From NCBI GenBank assembly GCA_013911745.1, contig JACESO010000011.1, forward strand, positions 1-46,790: DNA of 46,790 nt, in the 5' to 3' direction. Both the position numbers and the translations under genes were made by a program. This stretch comes from Sphingobium sp. Its GTDB lineage: Bacteria; Pseudomonadota; Alphaproteobacteria; Sphingomonadales; Sphingomonadaceae. The notes beneath the pieces were generated by a model. The model ran no database searches and was not told the origin of the DNA. It saw only the letters and a list, made by a program, of their open reading frames with translations. Every line of letters starts with the position of its first letter. Positions within the stretch are counted from its first letter, which is position 1. Of this stretch, positions 1 through 9,178 are shown in pieces.

Positions 1-30
1 GAGATTCCGGCTGAGCCGAACGAAGGATAA
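1..30 (+). CDS. C-terminal tail of an upstream gene (partial)
   Basis: The first 27 bases read as nine codons (ending Glu-Pro-Asn-Glu-Gly) followed by TAA at 28-30, nine bases before the next start. In many proteobacteria a TPR protein of the YfgM type lies directly upstream of bamB, so this could be its last residues, but nine residues cannot identify a family. The GAAGGA at 21-26 that overlaps this tail could serve as ribosome binding site for bamB. Confidence 0.3.
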   Translation, partial: EIPAEPNEG

Positions 31-38
31 TCGAGCGG

Positions 39-1388
39 ATGGTGAGCATGAAGAGCCTGTCGCCTCTGGGGCGCAGCGTGACGGCAGCGGCGATGATCGC
101 GCTGCTGGCCGGGTGCGGCATCGTCGGCGGCAAGAAGGGCGGCCCCAAGACCCCGGTCGTGGGCAACCGCGTTTCGATCCTCAACAATGAACAGGGGGTC
201 GAGGCGGACCCGACCCTGGCGGATGTGCCGGTCAGCCTGCCCGCGCCCTACGTCAATGAAGAATGGTCGCAGCCCGGCGGCGGCCCGTCCAAGGCGATGG
301 GCCATGTCTCGCTCGGCGGATCGCCGGCGCAGATCTGGACGGCCTCGATCGAGGGCAGCACCCCGCAGGCACGCCTCGCTGCTTCGCCCGTCGTGTCGGG
401 CGGGAAGCTGTTCGTGATCGACAGCGGTGCCCATGTCATTGCCTTCGATGCGGCAAGCGGGTCGAAGCTGTGGCAGACCAGCCTGCCAGCCGATGGCAAG
501 GGCAATGGCCGCGCGCTGTTCGGCGGCGGCGTCAGCGTTCTTGGCGATCGCCTCTTCGCCAGCACGGGCATCGGCGACGTCGCCGCGCTGGAGGCGGCGA
601 CCGGCAAGATCATCTGGAAAAAGCATCTGGGCGGCCCGTTGCGCGGCGCGCCGACGCTGGAAAACGGCCACGTCTATGTGATGGGCCAGGACAACCAGGT
701 GTTCGCGCTGAACCAGAGCGACGGCGAAACCCAGTGGACCGATAGCGGCACGCTGCAGGTCACCGGCATCTTCGGCGTCGCCGCGCCGGCCGCGGCGCAG
801 GGCACCGTGATCGCGGGCTACAGCTCGGGCGAAATCAGCGCCTATCGCTATGAAAACGGCCGCAGCCTATGGGGCGACGCGCTGTCGCGCACCAGCATCT
901 CGACCGCGGTGGCGACGCTGACCGATATCGACGCCGATCCGGTGATCGATCGCGGGCGCGTGTTCGCCATCGGCCAGGGCGGCCGCATGGCCTCCTATGA
1001 ACTGACCAGCGGCCAGCGCCTGTGGGAAATCAACATCGCCGGGATCTCCACGCCGTGGGTCGCGGGCGAATGGGTGTTCGCCGTCACCAGCGACGCGCGC
1101 CTGCTCTGCGTCGCGCGCGCCACCGGCAAGATCCGCTGGGTCAGCCAGCTGCGCCGCTGGCAGAAGGAAAAGAAGAAGGACAAGGCGATCCGCTGGACCG
1201 GTCCCGTTCTCGCGGGCGGCAAACTGATCGTGGTGTCGACCCGGGGCGAGATGGTCTATGCCGATCCCGCCACCGGCGCGGTGCAATCGACGCAGGATCT
1301 AGACCGGTCCATGTCGCTGTCGCCCATCGTCGCCAACAACATCCTTTACGTCCTGGCCGACGACGGGAAGCTGACGGCGTTCCGCTAA
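39..1388 (+). CDS. bamB: BamB-like outer membrane assembly lipoprotein (PQQ-type beta-propeller)
   Basis: A 449-residue periplasmic lipoprotein of the BAM complex, which folds beta-barrel proteins into the outer membrane. The N-terminus has a short basic stretch, a hydrophobic core and the lipobox LAGC (cysteine about residue 26), so it should be cleaved by signal peptidase II and lipidated. The rest consists of repeated blade motifs of the PQQ-like propeller, for example AFDAASGSKLWQ, ALEAATGKIIWKK, ALNQSDGETQW and CVARATGKIRWV. The start is ATG at 39; an in-frame ATG at 48 (MKSLSP) is equally possible and leaves the signal peptide intact. It is followed by a strong hairpin terminator and then der, the usual proteobacterial order. 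Family assignment is firm; partner interactions are inferred from the family. Confidence 0.9.
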   Translation: MVSMKSLSPLGRSVTAAAMIALLAGCGIVGGKKGGPKTPVVGNRVSILNNEQGVEADPTLADVPVSLPAPYVNEEWSQPGGGPSKAMGHVSLGGSPAQIWTASIEGSTPQARLAASPVVSGGKLFVIDSGAHVIAFDAASGSKLWQTSLPADGKGNGRALFGGGVSVLGDRLFASTGIGDVAALEAATGKIIWKKHLGGPLRGAPTLENGHVYVMGQDNQVFALNQSDGETQWTDSGTLQVTGIFGVAAPAAAQGTVIAGYSSGEISAYRYENGRSLWGDALSRTSISTAVATLTDIDADPVIDRGRVFAIGQGGRMASYELTSGQRLWEINIAGISTPWVAGEWVFAVTSDARLLCVARATGKIRWVSQLRRWQKEKKKDKAIRWTGPVLAGGKLIVVSTRGEMVYADPATGAVQSTQDLDRSMSLSPIVANNILYVLADDGKLTAFR

Positions 1389-1408
1389 CGCCCCCGATAT
1401 GTTATGCG

Positions 1409-1448
1409 GCGCACCCGCGCAGGCCCGGCCTGCGCGGGTGCGCTGTTT
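1409..1448 (+). terminator. Rho-independent terminator after bamB
   Basis: A perfect 15-bp GC-rich stem (arms 1409-1423 and 1429-1443) with a 5-nt loop is followed by TGTTTT. It lies 20 bases after the bamB stop and 33 bases before the der start, so it probably separates or attenuates transcription between them. Confidence 0.8.
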
Positions 1449-1480
1449 TGATGACGTGATGATTTTGGAAGGAAACGGGC

Positions 1481-2845
1481 ATGCTGCCCACGGTAGCCAT
1501 CGTCGGACGCCCCAATGTGGGCAAGTCCACCCTGTTCAACCGGTTGGTCGGCAAGAAGCTGGCACTGGTGGACGACCAGCCCGGCGTGACCCGCGACCGG
1601 CGGGAGGGCGAGGCACACCTTCTTGGCGTCGACTTCACCATCATCGACACCGCCGGTTACGAGGATGAAGACCCCCAATCCCTGCCCGGCCGGATGCGCA
1701 TCCAGACCGAAGCGGCGGTCGACAATTGCGATGTCGCGCTGTTCATGATCGACGCGCGGGCGGGCATCACCCCGCTGGACGAGGAAATCGCCCGCTGGCT
1801 GCGCGCCAATGACGCGCCGGTGGTGCTGGTCGCCAACAAGGCGGAGGGCAAGGCGGCAGACCCCGGCGTCATGGAGGCGTTCGGCCTCGGCCTTGGCGAA
1901 CCCATCCCCTTTTCCGCCGAACATGGACAGGGTCTTGCCGACCTGTTCCAGGCGCTGCTGCCGCATCTGGAGCGAGAGGATGCGGAGGAGGAGAAGGAAT
2001 TTTACGAGGATGACGAAAGCGCGCCACTTAAGCTCGCGATCGTCGGCCGCCCTAACGCGGGCAAGTCGACGCTCATCAATCGGCTGCTGGGCGAAAACCG
2101 GCTGCTGACCGGCCCGGAAGCCGGCATCACGCGCGACAGCATCGCCGTCGACTGGTCCTGGACCAGCCGGGAGGGGGTCGAGCGCCCCGTCCGCCTGATC
2201 GACACTGCGGGCATGCGCAAGCGCGCCAAGGTGCAGGACAAGCTGGAAAAGCTCGCCGTCAGCGATGGCCTGAACGCCGTGAACTTCGCCGAAGTCGTCG
2301 TGCTGCTGCTCGATTCGACGCGCGGGCTGGAGGCGCAGGATCTGCGCATCGCGGACAAGGTGCTGGAGGAAGGGCGCGCGCTCGTGATCGCGCTCAACAA
2401 ATGGGACACGGTCGAAAACGGGTCGGCGCTCTATCAGGGCATCAAGAAGGCGCTGGACGATGGCCTGGCGCAGGTGCGCGGGGTGCCGATCATGACCGTC
2501 TCCGCCGCCACCGGCAAGGGTCTGGACGACCTGATCCACGTTGCCTTCGAAACCCGCACCGCCTGGTCGCAGCGCATCTCGACCGGCGTCCTCAACCGCT
2601 GGTTCGAGCGCGCGCTGGAAGCAAATCCCCCGCCTGCTCCTGGCGGCAAGCGGATCAAGCTGCGCTACATTACCCAGAACAAGACCCGTCCGCCGACCTT
2701 CGTGCTGTTCGGCACGCGGCTCGACGAACTGCCCGAAAGCTATCGCCGCTATCTGGTGAACGGCATCCGCAAGGAACTGGGCTTCGGTGCGGTGCCGGTG
2801 CGCCTGACGCTGCGCAGCGCCAAGAACCCCTATGGCAACAAGTGA
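1481..2845 (+). CDS. der: Ribosome-associated GTPase Der (EngA)
   Basis: An essential tandem GTPase needed for maturation of the 50S ribosomal subunit. Two complete G domains are visible: GRPNVGKS at residues 9-16 with DTAG and NKAE, and GRPNAGKS at 189-196 with DTAG and NKWD, joined by an acidic linker (about 165-182). The C-terminal region (about 365-454) fits the KH-like domain that is unique to this family, and the 454-residue length is normal. The start is supported by GGAAGGA about 8 bases upstream. The 3' end overlaps the next gene by 14 bases, which suggests cotranscription. Confidence 0.97.
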   Translation: MLPTVAIVGRPNVGKSTLFNRLVGKKLALVDDQPGVTRDRREGEAHLLGVDFTIIDTAGYEDEDPQSLPGRMRIQTEAAVDNCDVALFMIDARAGITPLDEEIARWLRANDAPVVLVANKAEGKAADPGVMEAFGLGLGEPIPFSAEHGQGLADLFQALLPHLEREDAEEEKEFYEDDESAPLKLAIVGRPNAGKSTLINRLLGENRLLTGPEAGITRDSIAVDWSWTSREGVERPVRLIDTAGMRKRAKVQDKLEKLAVSDGLNAVNFAEVVVLLLDSTRGLEAQDLRIADKVLEEGRALVIALNKWDTVENGSALYQGIKKALDDGLAQVRGVPIMTVSAATGKGLDDLIHVAFETRTAWSQRISTGVLNRWFERALEANPPPAPGGKRIKLRYITQNKTRPPTFVLFGTRLDELPESYRRYLVNGIRKELGFGAVPVRLTLRSAKNPYGNK

Positions 2846-3068
2846 CGCCGCTCCGCTCATCGTCAACGCGCGGGGGATGAAATGCCCCTGGCCGGCGTTG
2901 CGGGCGGCCCGCGCCCTTCGTGAGGTAGCGGCCATCGTGATCGAGGCGGACGATCCTGTCGCCCCGACCGAGCTTGAGGCGCTGGCCGCCTCGCAGGGCT
3001 GGACCCTCAACCGGCTCGACGAACACCGCTTTTCGCTCGCCCGTCCCGATGGATCGCCCGCGCCTTAA
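2832..3068 (+). CDS. TusA/SirA-family sulfurtransferase-like protein
   Basis: A 78-residue protein of the TusA fold. The family hallmark CPxP is present as CPWP with the reactive cysteine at residue 18, preceded by the usual N-A-R-G-M-K segment. TusA proteins carry persulfide sulfur to tRNA thiolation or other sulfur pathways; the specific acceptor cannot be told from this sequence. The reading frame begins inside the end of der (14-bp overlap), so it is probably translated from the same message. The C-terminus is slightly long and ends in a low-complexity Ser-Pro-Ala-Pro. Confidence 0.85.
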   Translation: MATSDAAPLIVNARGMKCPWPALRAARALREVAAIVIEADDPVAPTELEALAASQGWTLNRLDEHRFSLARPDGSPAP

Positions 3069-3124
3069 CCGCCTGTTTACGCGCAGCAGCTATTTTCGAC
3101 GCTGGAGTGTGAAGGAGCGCGCGG

Positions 3125-3565
3125 GTGTCCCACCAAGATACCGAACTGGTTAATGTCAGCCATTTGTTGAGGAGCCGGGCGGAGCTTGGCACTGCATTTC
3201 CGCGCATCCTGGGCTATTTCCGCGAGGACGGCGTCAAGTCCATTCACGCGATCGAGGAAGCCTTCCGCACCCGCAACTCCGCCGCGCTGGTCAGCCCGGC
3301 CCACACGCTGAAGGGCGAATCCGCGCAATTCGGCGCCTATCGGCTCAGCGCCATGGCGGAGCAGATCGAGATGACGGCCCGCCGCTGCGTGGAAACGCGG
3401 GAAGGGCCGGACGAGCTTATCGAGACCGTCGTCGCCTTGCGTCCCTGCTTTTCCGAGACGATGGCCATGCTCGACCGGGATGCCAGCCCGCTCGCCGTGC
3501 GCCGTCCTGCCACGTTCGGCCGCCGCGCGGAAACGCCGGTCCCGGGTTTCGGCCGCGCTAACTGA
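3125..3565 (+). CDS. Hpt-domain phosphotransfer protein
   Basis: A 146-residue histidine phosphotransfer protein that begins with GTG and is preceded by GAAGGAG at 3111-3117. The Hpt motif A-H-T-L-K-G-E-S places the phosphorylatable histidine at residue 60 in a predicted four-helix bundle (about 10-110), followed by an Arg-rich disordered tail. Such proteins relay phosphate between hybrid kinases and response regulators. No kinase or regulator gene is adjacent, so its partners must lie elsewhere. It follows the TusA-like gene in the same direction with a 56-base gap. Confidence 0.85.
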   Translation: MSHQDTELVNVSHLLRSRAELGTAFPRILGYFREDGVKSIHAIEEAFRTRNSAALVSPAHTLKGESAQFGAYRLSAMAEQIEMTARRCVETREGPDELIETVVALRPCFSETMAMLDRDASPLAVRRPATFGRRAETPVPGFGRAN

Positions 3566-3600
3566 TTTCCGTCTTGAAGTAAAACCCATCATGTCCCCAT

Positions 3601-4614
3601 ATGACGGGCATGGCATTTTTTTCCCTGCTCGACCTCGTCCCCGTTCGCGAAGGACAGGATAACGCATCCGCCCTCGCCGATGCGGCCGACCTTGCCGTCC
3701 ATGCGGAGGTCCTGGGTTATCACCGCTATTGGGTCGCCGAACATCATGGCATGCCGGGCATCGCGTCCGCGGCGACGGCGGTCGTGCTGGCGCATATAGG
3801 CCATGCGACATCAACCATCCGCATCGGCGCGGGCGGCATCATGCTGCCCAACCATGCCCCGCTGGTGATCGCGGAGCAGTTCGGCACGCTTGAGGCCCTC
3901 TTCCCTGGCCGCATCGATCTCGGCCTTGGCCGCGCGCCGGGGTCCGACCAGCGTGTGGCGCAGGCGATCCGCCGCAACCTGTCGGGCGGCCCCGACCATT
4001 TCCCGCGCGACGTCATGGAGCTTCAGGCTTTCTTTGCGGGCGACGACCGGCTCGGCATCCAGGCGACGCCGGGTGCCGGCGCCGACGTGCCGCTCTGGAT
4101 TCTTGGTTCCAGCCTCTATGGCGCGCAACTCGCGGCAGCGCTCGGTCTGCCCTACGCCTTCGCGTCGCACTTCGCCCCGGCGGCGCTGGACGAGGCGATC
4201 GCCATCTACCGCCGCGACTTCCGCCCGTCGGCACATCTCAAATATCCCTATGTGATGGCGGGCTATAATGTCTTTGCCGCCGACGATGCGGAGGAGGCGC
4301 AGCTACTGGCGAGTTCGATGCAGCAGGCGTTCGTGCGCTTGCGCACCGGCCAGCCGGGCAAGCTGCAGCCCCCGCTAGCCGGCTATTATGATAGCCTGCC
4401 GATGCAGGCTCAGGCGATGCTGGCCGATGTGCTCAGCGTTTCCAGCATCGGGACGCAGGCGGATGTGGAACGCGACATTGCCGCCTTCCTGCGCAGGACG
4501 CAGGCGGACGAGCTGATCCTGACCGGCCAGATTTTCGATCATCAGGCGCGCAAGCGCAGCTTCGCCATCGCTATGGCGGCGGCTCAGGCGGTGGCGGCGC
4601 ACGAGCCGGCCTGA
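3601..4614 (+). CDS. LLM-class (luciferase-like) flavin-dependent oxidoreductase
   Basis: A 337-residue member of the bacterial luciferase-like monooxygenase family, TIM-barrel enzymes that use FMNH2 from a separate reductase. Diagnostic segments are the N-terminal [10 protein letters not shown], the [10 protein letters not shown] motif near residues 43-52, and [10 protein letters not shown] near 103-112, which match the subgroup often annotated as alkanal-monooxygenase-like. The substrate is unknown. The start is either ATG 3601 or ATG 3610 (MAFFSLLD); the second fits family N-termini slightly better. Its last 31 bases overlap the 3' end of the convergent acyltransferase gene. Confidence 0.85.
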   Translation: MTGMAFFSLLDLVPVREGQDNASALADAADLAVHAEVLGYHRYWVAEHHGMPGIASAATAVVLAHIGHATSTIRIGAGGIMLPNHAPLVIAEQFGTLEALFPGRIDLGLGRAPGSDQRVAQAIRRNLSGGPDHFPRDVMELQAFFAGDDRLGIQATPGAGADVPLWILGSSLYGAQLAAALGLPYAFASHFAPAALDEAIAIYRRDFRPSAHLKYPYVMAGYNVFAADDAEEAQLLASSMQQAFVRLRTGQPGKLQPPLAGYYDSLPMQAQAMLADVLSVSSIGTQADVERDIAAFLRRTQADELILTGQIFDHQARKRSFAIAMAAAQAVAAHEPA

Positions 4615-5756
4615 CGCCGACGCGGCTGCTTTTCGTCACTTGGACGGCCGCCCCGCAGCCTGCCGCCGCTCAGCACTGCCGCGGCGCGCGGCGCGATCCG
4701 CTGCAACGCTAGGCCCATCACCATGACGCTCGCCAGCACCAGCAGCGGCTGCAGGATCAGATAGAGCGGGTAGAGCGGGCTGCCCATCCTGCCGAACAGC
4801 TTGCCGAGCAGCGGTCCGCCCAGCCAGATCAGGATGAGGTGCGCGCAGAACAGAAAGAAGGCGTAGGGCTCGATCCTGAGCATCATGCTTCGCGCGCGGC
4901 CACCCGCCAGCGCCCAAGCGATGCGCCAGAAGGCCGCCGCCGCCCCGATACGAACCGCAAGGTCCAGCGCCGCCTGCGACGTGGCCGACCCGGCGTCCCC
5001 GACCATGATGGCACGATAGAGTTGCGCGCCCATCAGCAGGATGAACGGCATCACCGCCACCGGCAACGGCGGCCGCGCGATGCTGTCGGCCCATCCATGG
5101 CGGCGGGCCAAGATGCCAGCGGCGAAGAAGAAGAGGATCGACGCGCGCATCAGCACCGGCGGTCCCCAGCCCATGATATGGCAGGCGCCCGCCGCTGCGA
5201 TCACCGCCGCCAGCCCCCATGTCGGCAGCCGTACCAGCAACGGCGCGGCGACCATGCACAGGAACAGGTCGCGTAGGAACGGCATCTGGACATTGATATC
5301 GGGATTGCGGGTCAGGATGAAGATTTCCTGCGCCACCCACATGGGCGATTGCGGCACAGGTGCTTGCAGCCCGGCCAGCAGCGCCGCGCCGGATACCAGC
5401 AGGATCGCCAGCATGTTCCAAAGGATCATGGGCAGCAGGATGGTGCGGGCCTTGCGCCGGACATGCCCGCCCCAGTCACCGACCCCGCTGGATCCGGCGA
5501 CCAACCAGCCGGAAACAAGGCCGAGCAGCGGCACCGCGCTGCGCCCGAACGCCTCCATCAGCAGCCAGCGCAGATTGTCCTGCCCCGTCCCGCGCAGGTC
5601 CGCCAGCGCCTCTCCATTGAGGCCGGTCCAGGCATGGACATAGACGACGCCCAATATGCAGATCACCCGCGCTATCGCGATGGCGTCGGACCGGCGGGCG
5701 GTGTCGGTGGGCAGGGCAAGGGACAAGCGGACATCCTGTTGGTTGCATGACGACAA
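4584..5756 (-). CDS. Acyltransferase-3 family integral membrane protein
   Basis: About 390 residues with roughly ten hydrophobic segments. The N-terminal motif ([20 protein letters not shown], with the conserved His at its end) is typical of acyltransferase family 3 proteins, which transfer acetyl or other acyl groups to surface sugars such as exopolysaccharide or O-antigen. The start taken here is TTG at 5756; no good ribosome binding site decides it, and the true start could lie slightly downstream. There is no polysaccharide cluster next to it, so the acceptor is unknown. It is convergent with and overlaps the LLM oxidoreductase. Confidence 0.75.
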   Translation of the reverse strand: MSSCNQQDVRLSLALPTDTARRSDAIAIARVICILGVVYVHAWTGLNGEALADLRGTGQDNLRWLLMEAFGRSAVPLLGLVSGWLVAGSSGVGDWGGHVRRKARTILLPMILWNMLAILLVSGAALLAGLQAPVPQSPMWVAQEIFILTRNPDINVQMPFLRDLFLCMVAAPLLVRLPTWGLAAVIAAAGACHIMGWGPPVLMRASILFFFAAGILARRHGWADSIARPPLPVAVMPFILLMGAQLYRAIMVGDAGSATSQAALDLAVRIGAAAAFWRIAWALAGGRARSMMLRIEPYAFFLFCAHLILIWLGGPLLGKLFGRMGSPLYPLYLILQPLLVLASVMVMGLALQRIAPRAAAVLSGGRLRGGRPSDEKQPRRRQAGSCAATA

Positions 5757-5961
5757 TGCCGAGCGGATGTTCCATGTTCCCGTCGCGGCATCATCCGATC
5801 CGAAACGGACCTCGCATAACCGCAGCTTAACCGGCCAGTCGTCATCCTGCCGGAACGGGCCGGCCGTGCCGGAAGCGAGCTAAGCCAATCTTTACCTTCC
5901 GCCGTTACCTGTCTCCTGTTGGCCGGCGTCCGTGGCGCCGGCGCAGGGACGATGAAAGTTT

Positions 5962-7611
5962 ATGAGCCATATGCCGGGGGCCCACGAGTTTTCCGCCGCA
6001 GCCGCGTCGCCGGCCGCGCCGCACGCGATGGGAATGGTGTTCCAGATCGCGGGGTCGAGTTCCAAAGTGCTGATCGACGCGCATCGCCTTGCCCTGCTGG
6101 GCCAGGATGACGATCCCTGCGTCGCCATGGCGGGGCAGGTCGGCAGCCAGGTCAAGATGCGCGTCGGGGAAACCTGGCTCTTCGCCAATGTCCGCGCCGT
6201 GACGCTGGACCAGGCCACCCAGGCCATCGTCGCCGACATCGACTTTCTGGGCGAAGGTGACGAGGAAAGGCAGACCGGCACCATCCAACGCTTCCGCCGG
6301 GGCGTGACGCGCTATCCCACGCCCGGCACCGACATATTCCCGGTGTCGAGCCACGACATGCAGCAGATCTACGCCGCCGACGACCGGGCGCATGTGCAGA
6401 TCGGCACCGTCTATCCCACCGCCGACACGCGCGCCGCCCTCTACGTCGATTCCATGCTGGGCAAGCATTTCGCGCTGCTCGGTTCCACCGGCACCGGCAA
6501 GTCGACCAGCGCCGCGCTCATCCTCCACCGCATCTGCGACCTGTCGCCACAGGGCCATATCGTCATGATCGACCCGCATGGCGAATATGGCGCAGCCTTC
6601 GCCGGCAACGGCGCCGTCTATGACGTGAACAACATCGCCCTCCCCTATTGGCTGATGAATTTCGAGGAGCATTGCGAGGTTTTCGTCACCTCATCCGGCT
6701 CGGAGCGCACGGTCGATTGCGACATCCTCGCCAAATGCCTGCTTGCCGCCCGGTCCAGGAACCGGCTGGCGGAGAGCATCGGCCGGCTGACCGTGGATTC
6801 GCCCGTTCCCTATCTCCTCTCCGACCTCACCACCATCCTGCAGAACGAGATGGGGAAGCTCGACAAGGGCACCGGGTCATTGCCCTATATGCGGCTCAAG
6901 ACCAAGATCGACGAGATCAGGGCCGACCCGCGCTACAGCTTCATGTTCTCGGGCATGCTGGTCGCCGACACGATGCAGCAGTTCATTGCCAAGATTTTCC
7001 GCCTGCCATCCGATGGAAAGCCGATTTCCATCATCGATGTGTCGGCCATGCCATCGGACATCACGTCGACGGTGGTGTCGGTGCTTTCCCGCCTCGTCTT
7101 CGACTATGCCATCTGGGCGCGCGACGAGCCGCAGCGCCCGATCCTGCTCGTCTGTGAAGAGGCGCATCGCTATATCCCCAGCTCGACCGTGGGTGGCGGC
7201 CAGGCAGTGCGCAAGATCCTGGAGCGGATCGCCAAGGAAGGCCGCAAATATGGCGTCAGCCTGGGCCTCATCACCCAGCGACCCTCGGACCTGGCCGAAG
7301 GCGTGCTGTCGCAATGCGGCACGATCATCTCGATGCGGCTCAACAACGACCGCGACCAGGCGTTCGTGAAGGCCGCCATGCCTGAGGGCGCGCGCGGCTT
7401 CCTCGATTCCATCCCTGCCCTGCGCAACCGGGAAGCGATCATCTGTGGTGAGGGCGTCGCCGTGCCGATCCGCGTCGCGCTCGACAATCTAGAGGAGCAT
7501 CGCCGGCCTGCGTCCAGCGACCCCAGCTTCACGCAACTCTGGCGGCAGAGCGGGCACGAAGCCGACATTCTCGACCGCACGATCACGCGCTGGCGCAATC
7601 AGGGCCGCTGA
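5962..7611 (+). CDS. HerA-like ATPase (DUF87 helicase/translocase family)
   Basis: A 549-residue FtsK/HerA-type ATPase. An N-terminal beta-barrel (HAS-barrel-like, about residues 25-125) is followed by Walker A GSTGTGKS at 174-181, an IDPHGEY motif at about 203-209, Walker B PILLVCEE at 393-400, and an arginine-containing C-terminal region with LITQRPSDL. Archaeal and some bacterial HerA proteins act with the nuclease NurA on DNA ends, and other members belong to phage-defence modules. Here no nuclease gene is adjacent: an acyltransferase lies upstream (divergent) and a MATE transporter downstream (convergent), so it appears solitary and its role is open. Confidence 0.85.
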   Translation: MSHMPGAHEFSAAAASPAAPHAMGMVFQIAGSSSKVLIDAHRLALLGQDDDPCVAMAGQVGSQVKMRVGETWLFANVRAVTLDQATQAIVADIDFLGEGDEERQTGTIQRFRRGVTRYPTPGTDIFPVSSHDMQQIYAADDRAHVQIGTVYPTADTRAALYVDSMLGKHFALLGSTGTGKSTSAALILHRICDLSPQGHIVMIDPHGEYGAAFAGNGAVYDVNNIALPYWLMNFEEHCEVFVTSSGSERTVDCDILAKCLLAARSRNRLAESIGRLTVDSPVPYLLSDLTTILQNEMGKLDKGTGSLPYMRLKTKIDEIRADPRYSFMFSGMLVADTMQQFIAKIFRLPSDGKPISIIDVSAMPSDITSTVVSVLSRLVFDYAIWARDEPQRPILLVCEEAHRYIPSSTVGGGQAVRKILERIAKEGRKYGVSLGLITQRPSDLAEGVLSQCGTIISMRLNNDRDQAFVKAAMPEGARGFLDSIPALRNREAIICGEGVAVPIRVALDNLEEHRRPASSDPSFTQLWRQSGHEADILDRTITRWRNQGR

Positions 7612-7617
7612 TGCGCG

Positions 7618-9070
7618 TCAGCCGGCCGGCGCGATCCGACCGGCCGGTTCCGTTTCGCTCTGCACGCTTTCGCGGCATTCGTCCTCATGCACGGGCGTCA
7701 TCAGCCGCGCCTTGCGCCAGCCGCCATGCAGATAGAGGGCGGCGGCCAGCGCCAGGGACACGACCGATCCCGCCGGGAAGCTAAGCCACAGCGCATTGGC
7801 GCCCAGCGGCGGATAGGCCAGGTGATAGAAGCCCAGCCGTACGCCGAACAGCGTGAAGACAAGGATCAGCAGCGGCGCGACCACCACCCCGTTCGCCCGC
7901 ATTACGCCGAACAGGATCATCATGCATCCGAACATCAGGAAGCTCCATGTGGCGAGCAACTGCATGTTCCACGCAGCGTCGATCGCCGCCCGGTCGGTGC
8001 CAAGGAACAGCGACAGCAGCGCTTCGTGAAACAGCAGGATGACGCCGATCATCGTTCCGGTGATCGCAAGTTGATACCCCAGACCATAGCCGGTGATCCG
8101 CCCGATCCGGTCCCACCGGCCCGCACCCACATTCTGCGCCGCCATGGCGCTCACCGCCGCACCCATCGCCATCGCCGGCATCTGGAGATAGGTCCACACC
8201 TGCTGCGCCGCACCATAAGCCGCCGTGACCATCAACCCTTCCCGGTTGACCAGGCCGATCATGACCAGGCCCGACGCCGACATGACGATCATCTGCAGCC
8301 CCATCGGCAGCCCCTTGGCCGTCAATATGCGCAGTTGGTCGGGCGCGGGCCAAAGCCAGCGCAACTCGCCCCCTCGCAGGCGCAGCGGCAAGTCTTTGAC
8401 GTATATGTAAGCGATCACGCCGGTCAGGCTGACGAAGCCCGCCGCTGCCGTTGCCGCGGCCGATCCGGCGATGCCGAACGCCGGCACCGGCCCCAGCCCC
8501 AGGATCAGCACGGGATTGAGGATCAGGTCGATCGCGACGCTGACGATCATGAAGATGAGCGGTGTGCGCGCATCCCCCGCCCCGCGCAGCCCCATCATGA
8601 TCATCAGCGCGAGCAGCGAGGCGGGCATCGCGATGAAGATGACGCGCAGATAGACGAGCGCCATGGCATAGGCGCCCTCCGGCGTCGCCAGCAGACGCAG
8701 CAAGGCGGGCGCCCCGATCCACCCCGCCGTCGCGACGCCGATCCCCAGCATCGAACAAAAGCCGATGGCCGAGCCGAACGCCCGCCGCGCCGCTTCCATT
8801 TCGCGCCGTCCGACCGCCTGGCCAATCACGACCGTCGACGCCATGCCGAACCCGAACACGACCGAAAACATGAGGAACATGATGAGGTTGGCGTTCGCCG
8901 TAGCCGCCAGCGCCCTGCGCGCCCAGGAAACGGCCGACCCAGATCGCGTTGATCGATCCGTTGAGCGACTGAAGGATATTGGACAGGAGCGTCGGGACGG
9001 CGAACAGCAGCAACGCCGATGCGATCGGCGCCTGCGTCAGGTCTCTTGTGCCTGGTGCTGGTCCGCTCAT
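7618..9070 (-). pseudogene. MATE-family efflux transporter, interrupted by a +1 frameshift
   Basis: The gene encodes a multidrug and toxin extrusion (MATE) transporter of about 483 residues, but no single frame spans it. From ATG at 9070 the reading is MSGPAPGTRDLTQAPIA and on to WVGRFLGAQ; family-like reading then continues in another frame as ALAATANANLIMFLMF to the stop at 7618. The break is at about 8913-8915, where CCC on the plus strand (GGG on the coding strand) would restore one frame if it were CC. The N-terminal piece alone reads into unrelated residues. Either this is a recent inactivating insertion or a homopolymer sequencing error. Both halves otherwise look well conserved, with about twelve membrane segments. 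Confidence 0.85.
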
Positions 9071-9091
9071 TCCCTGTTTTCCCTGACGTGT

Positions 9092-9158
9092 TCCTGCGCA
9101 GGCAGGAGCCCAGGGTGGAACGGCATGACCTCGCACCTGGGCTCCTGCTTTTGCAGGA
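9092..9158. repeat. REP-like palindromic intergenic element
   Basis: Two 23-base arms (9092-9114 and 9136-9158) are inverted copies matching at 20 of 23 positions, separated by 21 bases. The inner 13 bp are perfect, and the right arm contains TTTT. It lies between the MATE start and the valS stop. It resembles the dispersed intergenic palindromes of sphingomonads and could also act as terminator for valS. Confidence 0.65.
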
Positions 9159-9178
9159 GCATGCTGATCCTAGCTCGG

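Noticed and set aside
1385-3010. 541-codon minus-strand frame opposite der
   Set aside because: Antisense shadow; der has two complete G domains on the other strand.
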